Shown one piece after another: positions 11,652-23,079 of a DNA stretch of 64,000 nucleotides. Each line of letters begins with the position of its first letter. The stretch's first letter is position 1. The translations under genes were made by a program, and so were the position numbers. The notes beneath the pieces are model-generated. The model worked only from the letters and a program-made list of their open reading frames with translations. It made no database searches and was not told where the DNA came from. The stretch is from Tilletiaria anomala UBC 951. Its lineage: Eukaryota; Basidiomycota; Exobasidiomycetes; Georgefischeriales; Tilletiariaceae. The stretch covers positions 1 through 64,000 of the forward strand of contig NW_013546947.1 in assembly GCF_000711695.1 (NCBI RefSeq), read 5' to 3'.

Positions 11652-14600
11652 ATGGCCGGTAAAGCCGCAATGCCCACCGTCAGCTCATCGTCTTCCAGCA
11701 ATGCGCACTCGTTGAGTGCAGCAGCAGCACTCGCGGCAACATCCCAAGGAGACCAGCGCCCAGCGCTGGCGATCAATTCATTTTCCACATATGCTACGGC
11801 GACGGCAGCCAAAAGAGCGTTGCAGCTAAATACGAGCTTCACCGCTCCGGAAGGCGCCTACCGATGCGTGGCAAGCTTGGTGCATCCTTCATACACGCAG
11901 GCGGGCAGCCTGGTCTCGGCCGGACTCAAGCCCGATGTGAGTGGGAAACCGGTGCCTGTGAATGGGAATGGCACTCTCTCCTCGGCGGGGGGCTTCGGAT
12001 CGAAAACAGCGCACAACGCTGTCTTCGCTCCAAACAATTCGAACAGCAGCGCAGGATCTGTACGACCAAACAGTGTTACGGAAAATGGAGCAAACCCTCC
12101 GACACCATCAACAGCTGCAAAGCCCTCGGGTGCTTCCACTTCAGGCCCTGTGCTCGCACCAACAATGATACAGCTTGCACAGGCCAGCGCAGCAGCGTAC
12201 GCACAGTATGCCACCCCTCTTCCACAAATATCCTGCGTCAGTGTCAAATACGCCTTGTCAAAAGGCAAGGAGAAGCAACAAGCAAAGGCAGCAGCAGCCG
12301 CTCGGCTCGCTGCGATAGAAGCCAAAGAAGAAGACTCGGTGGACGAGGTTACACTTGGATTAGCACCTTCCGGCGGCGGCACGTCAATGGGACTAGGAAT
12401 CGGAAAAGTTGGCGCAGGTCTTCGAAGAGGCATCGGTCTCGGTGGACCTTCTGCCGGCTCAGGCGGCGGCTTTGTATCTGGAGTACCAGCTCATCTGCAA
12501 AGCAACGCCAGCTGGACGCGGTCCCTTATTGAAGCGACGCTCGCTTCTCAGGGGACCGACTTTCCTGCGCAAAGCCCTGAGCCGCCCATTGCTGGTATTG
12601 TGGAGTATCGAGGGCTCCTCGCAGCGGCGAGGAATGACTCGCTTTCAGGCACTGGAATTGGTGCTATGGATGACTCAAAGACCGATCGACCCCCGTCTGT
12701 CCAAGGCGATGGCGCGTCACATGGGACTGGCCTTAACAGCTCCCACACGTCTGGGTTGAATCCTTCAGCTCTCATATCGAGCAAAGTGCTGCCACCGCCG
12801 ACGCCTTCCTCGGCGACAGGACCCACTCTCCCTTCCAACCGTCCCTCGCCTCCTCTTCACACGCTGCTCACGGCACCATCATCCTCAGGGAATGTCTCGT
12901 CAGTCGGACGGCCAAAGAACAACATGCGCGGCGCAAATAGCTCATTTGTGACGCGCCTTAGCACACATCCTGATTTTGCTAAGATCCTTGCTGCTCGCAA
13001 TGGGTCTGGCGACTCTGAAACATTTGCCTTCGTGTCGAATGGACGAACGCTGACTTGGATGCTCGATGCAGGGTGCTTGAAGACCCATTTGGCGAAAGAG
13101 CCACTGGCGAGGTTCGGCTTCTCCACCAACATTACAGCGCACGACATCAACGCCTCGACGAGAAGTGCATCAAGTTTGGACATTATCATTGGCTTCCAGA
13201 CTGGTGACCTCATCTGGCTCGATCCCGTCAGCTGCCGCTACACCCGCATCAATAAAGGCGGTGTCATCTGCAGCTCCCCCGTCTCCGTGTTGAGGTGGTT
13301 GCCGGGCACCGAAGGTGCGTTCCTTGCCGCGCACATAGATGGAACAATTATCGTCTATGAGACCGGGAAGGAGGACAGTGCTGGCCCTGGCAAGGAAACG
13401 GGATGGTTCCCAAAGTTGTCCAGCCCTGTCTATGTGCGCAGGCTGGAGCGGCAGCGAGACGAGAGCGTCAGCTCAGTCGGCGCTGGTGAACCCTGCATGA
13501 ACTCACCACTTGCTGGATCCTTTAGCCACGCTCACAGGAAGCCAAATGACGGATTTCAAGACAGAGCGCTCGAAGGGCTGATACCTCAAGCAAACGTGGA
13601 TCCCGCTACGCGCACCATTCCTCAGAGCTCTTCATCCCCGGCAGCCGCTTCGCCTATCAACGGCAGCTCCTTCCGGCGACCGGACTTAGGCCCGCGGACT
13701 TTAACTAGTTCTACCTCGGCTACCGCAGCTTCTCACGCTGCGTCTGATAATGGTGCGGGCGCGAGTAAAGCTCCGGCAGGGCTTTCACCATTGCTCCCTG
13801 CGGAGCTGGCGTTACTAGGCGGCCCAAGCGTCCTTGCTATCGCAGACGTCTGGAACCCTCAGGCAGGTATGCTGGTCACTCGTCCCGGCGTACCGATAGG
13901 TTACTCGTCAGCTCCAAACCTCATCGACCTTGCGGTAGCGGGTGCGATCACTGGGCCGAAGAAGGAGCCAAACTGGAGCAAGTTGAATCCTATAAGCCAT
14001 TGGAGGGTGAGCAGGGAGAAAATCACTGGAATGGCTTTTAGCCCGGATGCCTCGCTGCTGGCTGTAACATCGGAGGACGGCTATTTACGTATTATCGACG
14101 TGCAAGCTGAAGTGTAAGTTCTTCTTGATGGCGATAGGGTCGATGGACCGCTCGCTGATGTTGCATGACTTGCAGACTTCTCGACACATTCGGCTCGTAC
14201 TTTGGCGGCTTTACCTGCGTCTGTTGGTCACCAGATGGCCGCCTCCTGGTAGTGAGTGGTCTACGATACATGAAGTGTCATTTGCCAAGATATTGACATT
14301 CGTCTCAATTCAGACCGGCGGGCAAGACGATTTGATAACTGTGTTCGCGCCGCGCGAAGGTCGTGTCCTTGCACGGTGTCAAGGCCATACTTCTTACGTA
14401 ACCAGCGTTGCATTTGATCCGTGGCGATGGAAAGCAGAAGACAGAATTTATCGCTTCGGCAGCGTGGGAGAAGATGGAAAGCTAATCCTTGTGAGTGCAG
14501 CGCCGTTGGTGACAAGCCTCAAAGTCTGACTTTGGCATGGCGTGTATCAGTGGGACTTCTCAGGCGCAACCCTTCACCGTCCAAAGACGCGCGTGCATGG

Positions 14601-15066
14601 TGCACACTCTCTCGGCGGATATCGCGCATCTGTCCTAGGCTCAACATTTTCGCTCGTCGAACGCTACGGCCGCCGGGGCAGCCAATCAGTGAACGACAGG
14701 CAAGATACGGGCCAGGCCAATGAGGCGATCACACATGCAGCACCACTGCGAGGAGAGACCGCGATGCTTTTGCCAATTCTTACACATCAAGTCGAAGGCG
14801 ACAGCATCGGTATTCTGGCACAAATTCGATTCAGACCCGAAGGAATCGTTGTGCTACATCGGGATGGCGGTGTGGACACTTTCCTGAGACCGAATGTCCC
14901 CCTCTCCTTGCTCACAGCCCAAGCTCCGCAGAATGCTCAGATGGACACGACCACAGGGGAACGCAACGCAGGCTCAGTCCCAGCTGGACCTCTCAGCACG
15001 CGCGCAAGAGGACTGAGCTTCGGTCTGCGCAAGAACACATCGGACAATGTGACGACTGTAAAATGA
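11652..15066 (+). CDS. creC: WD40 protein of the CreC/WDR20 family
   Basis: Four exons, 11652-14113, 14176-14251, 14314-14490 and 14551-15066, encode 1076 residues. The first 430 are low-complexity (Ser/Ala/Gly). The rest is a WD40 propeller with the family's hallmark blocks: ITGMAFSPDASLLAVTSEDG, YFGGFTCVCWSPDGRLLV, TGGQDDLITVF, GHTSYVTSVAFDPW and, near the end, LGSTFSLVERYGRRG. In Aspergillus CreC stabilises the deubiquitinase CreB in carbon catabolite control, and in animals WDR20 activates USP12/USP46. The same role as a deubiquitinase partner is inferred here. The introns fall inside the propeller and each preserves the repeat. Fungal CreC is usually about 550-650 residues, so the N-terminal extension is long. 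The stop lies 58 bases from the convergent MFS gene. Confidence 0.9.
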
Positions 15067-15124
15067 TGTCCTACAGGCTCGTGTGTTGTACAATCATTAT
15101 GCTACACGTCAGAGGTGAACCCAA

Positions 15125-17024
15125 TTATACAGGAGGTAGAATGGAGATGAAAATAGCAGCGACAGCCGTCCCTGCTGCTAGAGCTGCCATCATGATGAAC
15201 GGGCTTGGGACATAAAGATCGAACAACAGCGCCCCGACACTCGACACGGCGACGATGCCAATTCCGCCAAAAAAAGAATAGGCGCCGGCAAGAGATCCCG
15301 CAGCAAAGCCTTTGAGCCGACGGGCCTTTGCCAGCAGGGCAAGGCTGCAGATGATCGTGCCGATCTGACAGATGCCGATGAGTGCAGCCGCGACAATGGC
15401 TGTGGTGCTGCGTGGGTCACCATCGATGCCGCCTGGAAGTCCATAGGCGAAGAGCAGGTAACCCATAAGCCCACAGGTAGCAGCAGCGCCCATTGTCGCT
15501 TCCGGCGAGAATGCATCAGCGATGACACCGATGAATGGGCTGAGAAGTAAGGCACTGAGCTGCGCTACGCCTGAAATGATCGAGGTCCATCTAAACGCTT
15601 GACGGCACTTGCGCTTGATCTCGCACGTGGGCAGCGTCGGATCAGGGATGTCGGTGCAGATCCCCGATGTGTAAAAGAAGTGAGCGACAAGCAAAGGAAG
15701 AAATGCGGCTACAGGACGAAGAACGTGGGATGCATTTAGAGCGTGCCGCCTCGCGAAGCACATCGGGATTGAACTCACTAGTTCCGATGGTGGTCGCGCG
15801 AGCCATTGCCCCTCCAATGTAAGCGCCGACGAGCGTTCGGCTGCGTGCTGCATCGAATATGCCTTGCAACAGGCCTTTGCAGAGCTTTACAAGGGTCCGT
15901 TTGAACACCCCTCTCCTTGCTAGCCTTGCTTGCAACCTCAAGCGCCGCGCCTGCCGTTCATTGCTGAGCACGGATGATGTAGCTGCTGCCGGGGCGCCTC
16001 GGAGCGAGCGGCGCCACCGTGAGTGAGAGCTGCCCTCAGGCTGGAAAGCTGCCTCTGCAGCCGCGCTGGGAGTAACGTCTGCTTCCATTTCGGCATAGAT
16101 TGGCTCCTCCCTGCCCACTAGTAACTCGCTGCTTTCGGCTTTGAGATCATAGGTTGGCAGCGTGGATACGAGGATGATGGCGACAAGGACTGCGAGGGCG
16201 GCGCATAATGCAAAGGTGTACTGGAGCCCCTTGTGCAGATTGGCATCTAAGCTAACCCCATGATTGCCTTTTTTGCGGCCATGTACTTCATGCTGGTCCA
16301 GCCATCTTTCAATCAGCGGCGGCAGACGATCCAGTCCAAACACTGCAATCAGCGCGCCGACACCTGTGAGTACACCAGCACAAGAGGCAAGCTTGCCTGC
16401 ACCCGATGGCTGGGATGTGCTAATGGTTTGCGAGCGATTCAGTAACGGCGTCTCCTCCGACGGCGGGGTCAGCCTCGATGGAGCCGGCGCTGGGTCATCT
16501 GCTCTTGTCGCACTATAGCTCGCTAGAAGCCCGCTGAGCATGCTTGTCACAGCACTTGCCCCGAGCGCAAAGACGAGTCGAGCGACAAGCAGATCCTGCC
16601 ATGCGTTCTGCGCAAGTGCAAAAAGGGACAGACCTACAGCTATCAGCACATAGCCAGCTGAAGCGACCCAGCGTATGCCGATAACCTCTGCAAGCGAGCC
16701 CCAAATCAGGACGAGGAAGATGGAGATTCCTTCGTCGAGCAGAAGCAGAGTGCTGTTCAGACGTCCAAACGCGGCACGAGCCTCCTTGCCTCCTTTGAGT
16801 GACAGCTCTATGCACAAGCCGGATCCGTTGGCGGGTCCAGATGGGCCCTGTCCGTTGCAATCGGTGGCGAGCTGGGAGATCAAGGTGGGTTGTAGCGAGT
16901 TCAGGAGCACAAGAAAGCAGACAGATGCAGTTGCATGCAGTGCACCGCCGAGGAGGTTAACTTTGGTAATGTGCGATGCGAGTCCCAGCCGGCTGTGCCG
17001 CGATGGGCGGGTCTGAGCTGCCAT
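15125..17024 (-). CDS. Major facilitator superfamily transporter, substrate unknown
   Basis: Two exons, 17024-15779 and 15708-15125, give 609 residues. I count about twelve hydrophobic segments in two halves separated by a long hydrophilic loop (about residues 290-390) containing RRLRLQARLARRG. Recognisable helices include VCFLVLLNSLQPTLI, VASAGYVLIAVGLSLFALA, YTFALCAALAVLVAIILV and FIGVIADAFSPEATMG. An MFS-like loop motif is present between helices 2 and 3 (WGSLAEVIGIRWV). The extracellular-type loop after helix 1 has several cysteines and an N-G-S site. The transported substrate cannot be read from the sequence. No metabolic neighbour suggests one. Confidence 0.8.
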
Positions 17025-17475
17025 CTTGAATGGCCAATCCCGCGACTAAGGGGCAGGCCGCATGCCAAGGACCGCTTTGAGGATCGAAGTTAGGATCTTT
17101 GCGAGGTTTGGTGTTTACTTGCTCATCTAAAAGCTTTCGTTCGCTCATTGCAGTTGTACTATGGTTTTTGCAAATGTGCGGAGCGACACAAGCCAGAGTT
17201 GCTGCGTTGATGGTTGGCGTACTTATTTCCTTTCCAGTTTGGATCTCATCAGGTCAGAAATCCCGTGACGAAAACCTTCGTTCTATCGGGTTCTTGCACG
17301 CAAATCGCACTTTCAGACATTCTCATGCGTTCGAGGAGCTTTGCATCCCCTCCAGATAAACCCGCAGAACCGCTCTGTTACAGCTCCAATTTGCTCATGT
17401 GCATTTGGCTCTCCGGCACAGCCAGTAAAGCTTGACTACGAAAGTCTGCAGCTAAAATATACACGATCGTTCTCG
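17025..17475. other. Intergenic, no gene seen
   Basis: These 451 bases lie between the start of the MFS gene and the stop of the glutaredoxin gene, both on the minus strand. The stretch must carry the MFS promoter and the glutaredoxin 3' end. Short plus-strand frames at 17099-17435 show no domain. Confidence 0.4.
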
Positions 17476-18535
17476 CTATGAAGAAGACAGGACCTCTTTG
17501 AACTCTCCCGACTCGACCATCTCCTACATCCAGCGCCGGAGCCCGAATTTTCACAGCTGGATCAGTAAGGGTGCATGAAGGACCCCAATCGAATGACTTA
17601 GACTCGCCTTGAGGATGTCTAACCCTCCAATTAGCTCTCCGTTGACGATGATTTGAGGGAAAGTCGGCCAGTCATTGAGCTTCTTCATGCCTGCAAACAG
17701 CGTGATGGGAGTCAGTCATGTGGAAATATGATGATCTAAGCATGGGAGAGCGGTGGGCACGCACCCTGTCGGACACCCTCATCCTCGAGAATGTCGTAGT
17801 GGTCAAACTCGACTGCTTGCTCCCGCAATAGATTGACTGTCTTCTGACTGAAACCGCAACGCGGGCGATCCGGAGAGCCTTTCATCAAGACTAGGAGCTT
17901 TGACCGCTTCATTAGAGCTTTGCATCGCTCCTCGATCTCCTCCTCCGTCTCGACTGGCACATCCTCATCCAAAGAGTGCTGCCCAACGGAACCTGTCGCC
18001 GGGCCGCTGCTCGGGCCAACCGCAGTGGATGGCGCGTATGTGCTTGGCGCAGCACGCGGCGCAGCAGTAGTCGAGGAGGCTGCCCCCCCTGCAACTATAC
18101 GCGCGCTAGAGTGTGGCGCAGATGCATAAGAAGCAACGGCAGCTCTCAGAGCAGAGGCGTTGGCGCCAGATATGCGCGAGAGCAGAGTGTGGCCACGAAG
18201 AAGAACGAAAGAAGGCACCGAGTCAATGTCGAATGATTCAGAGACATCCGGCTGTGCCTCTGCTTCGACCTGCATTCATATGACGAAGTTGATGAAAGCC
18301 AATCAGTACTCGTTCACAAAACGTGCCCAGTAATATGTGGGCGTCGCACATTGAGAACAGCGATTTGAGGGTTCTTGGCGGCGATTTCCACGACGATTTC
18401 GTTCATTTGCTTGCACGGTTCTGCCCAAGAGGCCCAAAAGTTGAGCAGCGTCACCCGATTCAGGTCTGATTCCATGATGGAAGTGAACTGCTCGGGGGAG
18501 GTGATCTCGATTGGAGCGCCTGTGGTGACCGTCAT
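17476..18535 (-). CDS. Monothiol glutaredoxin, Grx3/Grx4 type
   Basis: Four exons, 18535-18350, 18269-17765, 17690-17608 and 17523-17476, give 273 residues. The N-terminal thioredoxin-like domain has the modified active site [11 protein letters not shown], and the C-terminal glutaredoxin domain has the diagnostic CGFS within [13 protein letters not shown]. Between them is an Ala/Ser/Pro-rich linker (about residues 105-165). The end reads [19 protein letters not shown], as in the family. Grx3/4 proteins bind [2Fe-2S] clusters and signal iron status to transcription factors in cytosol and nucleus. The third intron starts with GC, not GT (AAG|GCGAGT ... ATGTAG). Without it the protein would end in an unrelated tail. 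An upstream in-frame ATG at 18622 exists, but the start at 18535 fits the family better. Confidence 0.93.
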
Positions 18536-19088
18536 TGTGAGGCACTGCGCTGCGACTGATGTCGTTCTCGATTCTCCTTTGCTGCACAGAGGAGCTATAG
18601 GATTGGGGTGGATACCAGGCACTGCTTGCGATGCTTTCTGCCTTTGGGCACTCGAACGACCTTTGGAGATGTGGTCAGGCGAAGTCTCGAGGACAGGATG
18701 ATATCGAACTTGCTGCTGGAGCCAGATTATTACCCTCCAGCATTTATGGATGGGCCTTGGGCAAAAAAGAAAGCACTGTGCGAAAAAAAGAAAGAGATGC
18801 TAATCGCCGTTGCCGAGCAGTTGAGGTAAATTCGATGCCATTAGATTGCTGAGGCTTAGGAGGCGCAACTGATGAGGATGAGAATGGCCTTCACACACGT
18901 AGCTTCCATTGCCATCGCTGCGAGCTGAGACGAGGTCACAGAGACCAGGGGAGGTGGTGACAAGCGCCAGGTTATGCTCTTCAAAATTTGACGCTGGCAC
19001 TGCTGATTAGCATCCGATCTTAGGCTCCACGGGTGACACCGCACAGTTGGACGGCTTGCCTTGTTGCAAGCAATTCGGCCTCTACGCC
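18536..19088. promoter_or_regulatory. Divergent promoter, glutaredoxin / RED
   Basis: There are 553 bases between divergent start codons. A purine-rich stretch near 18760-18800 (gcaaaaaagaaagc, gaaaaaaagaaagag) is the only compositional feature. No iron-response GATA pair was obvious to me. Confidence 0.35.
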
Positions 19089-20909
19089 ATGGATCAGTCG
19101 GCCTTCAGACAGCTTCTCTCGGCGAAATCTTCTTCGGGGAGCGCAGCCAGCTCGAGCACGCCCGGAAATTCAAGCGGGTCTAGCAGCTCGCACATGAGAG
19201 CATTTGGTGTAGCTCCCAAGCGCCCCACCGCGTCCGCAACGGGCCGCGGTGGGGCGAATGTCTTTCAGCCTCGCAAGGTGGAGAAGCAGAGGCAGGACTC
19301 GCGTCCGAATCATCAGCAAGGCTCGAAAAAGAAGAAGGCTTCTTCGCTGGGAGAAGGATATGTCGATCGCGCAGAGGCCCGACGCAGAGGAGACAAGGAT
19401 GAATTTGCAGATGCTGAAAAGCTTCTTGAAGGATATAAATCCCGGAATGAGGGCCGTGATGCATCTGAGGTGCGCATCGCTGTGTTATGTTTTTTTGCTC
19501 TATTACCCAGACCCTTGTTCTTATCGGTGCTATCACCTTCACAGCTGGAAGAGGAAATGAGGCACCTAGGCGGAGACGAAAAGCATTCTGTACTTGTGAA
19601 AGGCCTTGACTTTGCATTGCTGCAAGCAAACAAGGAGAAGCTCAGAGGCGAAGGGAGAGTCGATGCTTACGGGCACAATGCGATCGAAGATGACGACCTG
19701 GAGGCTGCCTTTGCGCAAGGAGTAGCTGGTGCTAGAACTGAGCCTGAGGCACATCTCACCGACCAAGGCCCTCTGTCTGCGGCGTCGGATGAGTTCGCAC
19801 GCGCCAAAATGGAGGGAAAGTTCAAGCCGATTGGTTTGGCGACAGGGTCAAACGAGAAACCAGAATACAAGATTGTCAACGGGAAGCGGATGCGCAAGAA
19901 GCGCAAAAACCCGCCAGTGGAGGCGGCGCTGCCGGCGCCGGCGGCAAGGCAGGCAACGGATCCAGCTGTGTCCTCACGATTGCCGCAACGACAGCCAGAA
20001 GGCCGTGCCCCAACGAAGCAGTCCGTTGATGTGAACACTGCCTTAGGAGAACCGAGTATTACTTCTGCGCTTCAACGGACACCAAAGAAACCGCATAAAA
20101 ATGTTGCTTCTCAGACGACAACAGGGGACAATCAGATTTCCGACTCTGACGTTGAACGCCAGCCCGAACGCGAGTCAGCAAGCGTGAAACGAGCAGAATA
20201 CCCTGCGCTATCCGTAGAAAAGGCACCCACCCCAGCACTAGTAGCTGCGAGTTCGTCAATACCGCAGGACCCTCTCGGAGATGACGATGAGGACATCTTC
20301 GCAGGCGCTGGAGAGTGGGTGGGCGTGGCTGATGATGAGGACGAGGAATTTGAACAAGAATGTGAGACGATAGAAGAAGATGATTGTACGCTCGCTCAGC
20401 CGTCCAAAATAGGATCTGGCAAGCGCGGCTGGTTCGCAGATTTTGTTACAGAGAAGGACTCCAGTGGCACGCTGGATATTCAGCTTCCATCAGGCTTAAG
20501 CAACATTCTCGACTCCGCAAAGGCATCATCATTCTCGGCTGTGCCAGGTGCGGCAGTAACGACTTCCAGCGCGGATGCTGCGCGGCCAAAGTTGTCAGCG
20601 AGCACGGACAAGTCAGCAGCAGGCCCGGCAGGCACCGGCCGTTTGCAAGGCTTCTCCGACTCCGCACTGCCGTCGGAGGTGAGCCGGGAAATGCTGAAGC
20701 GCGAGATGGAGCGTGAGGGACGCCGTGCAGTGGCGATCGCGAATGCGCGAAGGGACCGCAAGGCGAAGCGTGCGCATGCGGGTGCTGGCGCTGGGCCGAA
20801 CGGGGAAGATGGAGAGCGTGTCGACGGAGATGAGGGGAGACAGGAGAAGAAAAGACGAGGAAATAATGGTCATAGTGGAGGGGGAGGGGACGCGTATGAT
20901 TCCGATTGA
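19089..20909 (+). CDS. RED/IK-family spliceosome protein
   Basis: Two exons, 19089-19469 and 19545-20909, give 581 residues. After splicing the N-terminal third carries the RED-like domain: GYVDRAEARRRGDKDEFADA, then EEEMRHLGGDEKHSVLVKGL followed by DFALLQANKEKLRGEGR. RED (IK, SMU-2) is a component of the spliceosomal B complex that works with SMU1 in 5' splice-site and exon choice. The middle is acidic and disordered and the C-terminus is basic (MLKREMEREGRRAVAIANAR). The 75-nt intron is a multiple of three and has no stop, so unspliced RNA would also be translated in frame with 25 extra, mainly hydrophobic residues. The true ATG is at 19089. The open frame runs 42 bases further upstream without an ATG. 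Confidence 0.9.
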   Translation: MDQSAFRQLLSAKSSSGSAASSSTPGNSSGSSSSHMRAFGVAPKRPTASATGRGGANVFQPRKVEKQRQDSRPNHQQGSKKKKASSLGEGYVDRAEARRRGDKDEFADAEKLLEGYKSRNEGRDASEVRIAVLCFFALLPRPLFLSVLSPSQLEEEMRHLGGDEKHSVLVKGLDFALLQANKEKLRGEGRVDAYGHNAIEDDDLEAAFAQGVAGARTEPEAHLTDQGPLSAASDEFARAKMEGKFKPIGLATGSNEKPEYKIVNGKRMRKKRKNPPVEAALPAPAARQATDPAVSSRLPQRQPEGRAPTKQSVDVNTALGEPSITSALQRTPKKPHKNVASQTTTGDNQISDSDVERQPERESASVKRAEYPALSVEKAPTPALVAASSSIPQDPLGDDDEDIFAGAGEWVGVADDEDEEFEQECETIEEDDCTLAQPSKIGSGKRGWFADFVTEKDSSGTLDIQLPSGLSNILDSAKASSFSAVPGAAVTTSSADAARPKLSASTDKSAAGPAGTGRLQGFSDSALPSEVSREMLKREMEREGRRAVAIANARRDRKAKRAHAGAGAGPNGEDGERVDGDEGRQEKKRRGNNGHSGGGGDAYDSD

Positions 20910-21737
20910 TCAGTTCATGCTTCGCATATTCTCTCGTTGCGCCTGTCCAATCAACCAAGTGCATCGTACAATTCATTTCACACAGCAAGATGGCGCTTCT
21001 CTGCTCTAGCAGTATATGTACGTTTCATCAAACACCATTGAATGCATTAGCAGTTCGTGGAGCCTTGTGGCGCTTGTGTGGGGTGCATATAGGTACATTC
21101 AAAAGCTCCAAAAGAAGACGTAGGATGAGACTCGCACCTGAAAGGCCGAAGCGAGGCGGTGTGATGTGCTGCCGGAGCGAAAAGCAGATCAAGAATGCGC
21201 AAGAGAAGTGCTGGTGACATGACACCCACGGCCAAAACTGGAGCAGTGATGTACAGTCCAAAAAAGTATGGATACAGTTGAAAAGTGGTAAATTGAGCTG
21301 AGTCGAGCCGAGTTGCATTGAACGCCTTCCCCTCCGAAACCTTATTGTAGTAAGATTGCACCCGGGTCTGAGACTCTGCTCAGGTGGTTGCAGGAAAGGG
21401 AATAGCAGGAGCCTGAGTGGAGATGGTCCGTGTACTTGAAAAATTGATCTGACCAGAGGAGCATGGTCGATCGATGATCTGTTTCTGTGTAACTTCTGCT
21501 TGCGAAGATATGCTCGGGCCTAAAATTGCACAGGTGAATGACGATGGCGGAGAGTGTTGACGAGTGCTGATCATTAGAATGAACACGGAGTCGTTGAAAT
21601 GATATTGCATCGAAGAGACAAGATCGGATGATCGTAGGTCTGGAGAACGCCAGAGTGTGAAGTGTCAGTCTGACGGTGGGGGGTGAAATGTGCAAGCTGA
21701 GAGCAAAGCAATGTGGGCACGTACGGGTTGTTCTACA
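20910..21737. other. Intergenic, no convincing gene
   Basis: About 830 bases downstream of RED. Minus-strand frames such as 21047-21361, which includes a hydrophobic stretch YPYFFGLYITAPVLAVGVM, and 21380-21610 are open but recognise nothing and lack supportive splice context. They could be 3' untranslated sequence of the small minus-strand gene that follows, or an unrecognised exon. Confidence 0.35.
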
Positions 21738-22154
21738 TTACCGCAGGAATCTGCCAAACACTTTGGACAGCCTGCGCCCTCTCCTACTTGTCGTTGCTGT
21801 GATCGGTGTTGAATTTTCTCTATCGATCGCAGCCGCGGCTGTTGTTGTTGACGACGATGCAGCGGCTGCAGCCGTAAGAGCAGACTGCAAGCTTGGAACA
21901 GCACCACCAATGATGAACGGGCTCCTGCGATGCCTCCTTCCCCTGCCGCGGTGCAGCGTGCCGTTGTCGCCATAGCTGCGGACGCTACCGACGAGCGTCG
22001 CGTCGTCGGCCCAGGCTCTAGCGTGCGCCTTTTCGCGGTAGGCGCGGTAGCGCGCATCGCGACGATCGAGCTCCTCGCGCGAGACGCGCTGCGTCGGCTC
22101 GAGGATGCGCACGCCGACGGGCCGCGTCAGTGCGGGGTGCAGGAAGATGGACAT
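21738..22154 (-). CDS. Small hypothetical protein
   Basis: An open frame of 138 codons starts with ATG at 22154. Codon use in the first 90 codons is strongly GC-ending (for example a run of Arg CGC and Ala GCG), like neighbouring genes. The peptide begins MSIFLHPALTRPVGVRILEP, passes through a charged helix-like stretch (EELDRRDARYRAYREKAHAR) and ends in an Ala/Ser/Thr-rich and basic tail. No known domain. The frame may continue in a further exon, because a GTAATG donor-like site overlaps its stop. I infer a real lineage-specific gene from codon bias only. Confidence 0.4.
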   Translation of the reverse strand: MSIFLHPALTRPVGVRILEPTQRVSREELDRRDARYRAYREKAHARAWADDATLVGSVRSYGDNGTLHRGRGRRHRRSPFIIGGAVPSLQSALTAAAAASSSTTTAAAAIDRENSTPITATTSRRGRRLSKVFGRFLR

Positions 22155-23079
22155 GGTCTTTCAAGGTGGTGATAGGAGACGGTGTGCCTGCATGGGCGCC
22201 GGCGTTTCGAGACAATAAGGACAGTTATTGTCGAGGTGATGATGGAGATGACGAGAGACTTCTTGCTGTTTCACTCGGCGCACTGCAAGCAGCAGGCAGT
22301 CGGATCTGCAGCCAAAGTGTACGCAGCGATGAGGAAGGCAGGGCGTGGCAAAAATGGTGTGACGTATCGAGGGGCGGATGAAGTACGCACCCAGTGGCAT
22401 TTCGAGAAAGATGCTGATGAGCCAGGATTGAATCAACAGGGAGGAGGTCGTGCGGGTGATGAGCGAGCGTGTTTGGCGGGGTTGTATTGCGAACCACAAG
22501 TGGGAAATGTGTCTCACACCTTTCGAGGGCAGTCACGGGGGATGGGAGCGCTTTCCGCGCTGCACGCCATCCCACTTGCATTGCTCATGAAACACGCTCA
22601 CTCATCCGAGGGCCTCATCCTGATAAACAGCTGCTGGGGCAGTAGCAGCCACCGGAACAATGGGCGGGCCGACTGGAGAGATCGGCCCCGTCGGTTCTTA
22701 TCAAGCAACAACGCGCGGCACACACCGGCACACACCGAAGACTCGCCGGACCAGAACATTCTGCTGCCCCCGCTTCTGTCTGGCCGCGTATCTTGCCGCG
22801 CCTGTGCGACTATGCAGTATGTATACTCGCTTCTTATTCAGTCGTACATACATGCGGCGTTGAAGGCTGGAGACAGGCGAGAAGACTCGACTCATCCGGA
22901 TTCCGGGGGAAATCACCTTGTGCCTCTGCTCCCCGCCCTCCTAAGGGTTCGAGACGCAGGCGCGCAATAGGGTTCCTTGACATCTCTGCATTGCGTGAGG
23001 AAACATTCATTCTGGGCAAATGTGCACCATGCTGATTGATGACATTAGCGTGCTCGCGCTGCTTTACCCTGCTAGCGGC
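22155..23079. other. Gene-poor stretch with a long uncertain open frame
   Basis: About 925 bases between the small hypothetical gene and the ARP8 stop. A plus-strand frame is open for 262 codons (22182-22970, first ATG near 22239). It contains no recognised domain and overlaps antisense frames of 118 codons. Its codon use is not clearly biased. It could be an orphan gene or chance. Confidence 0.25.
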
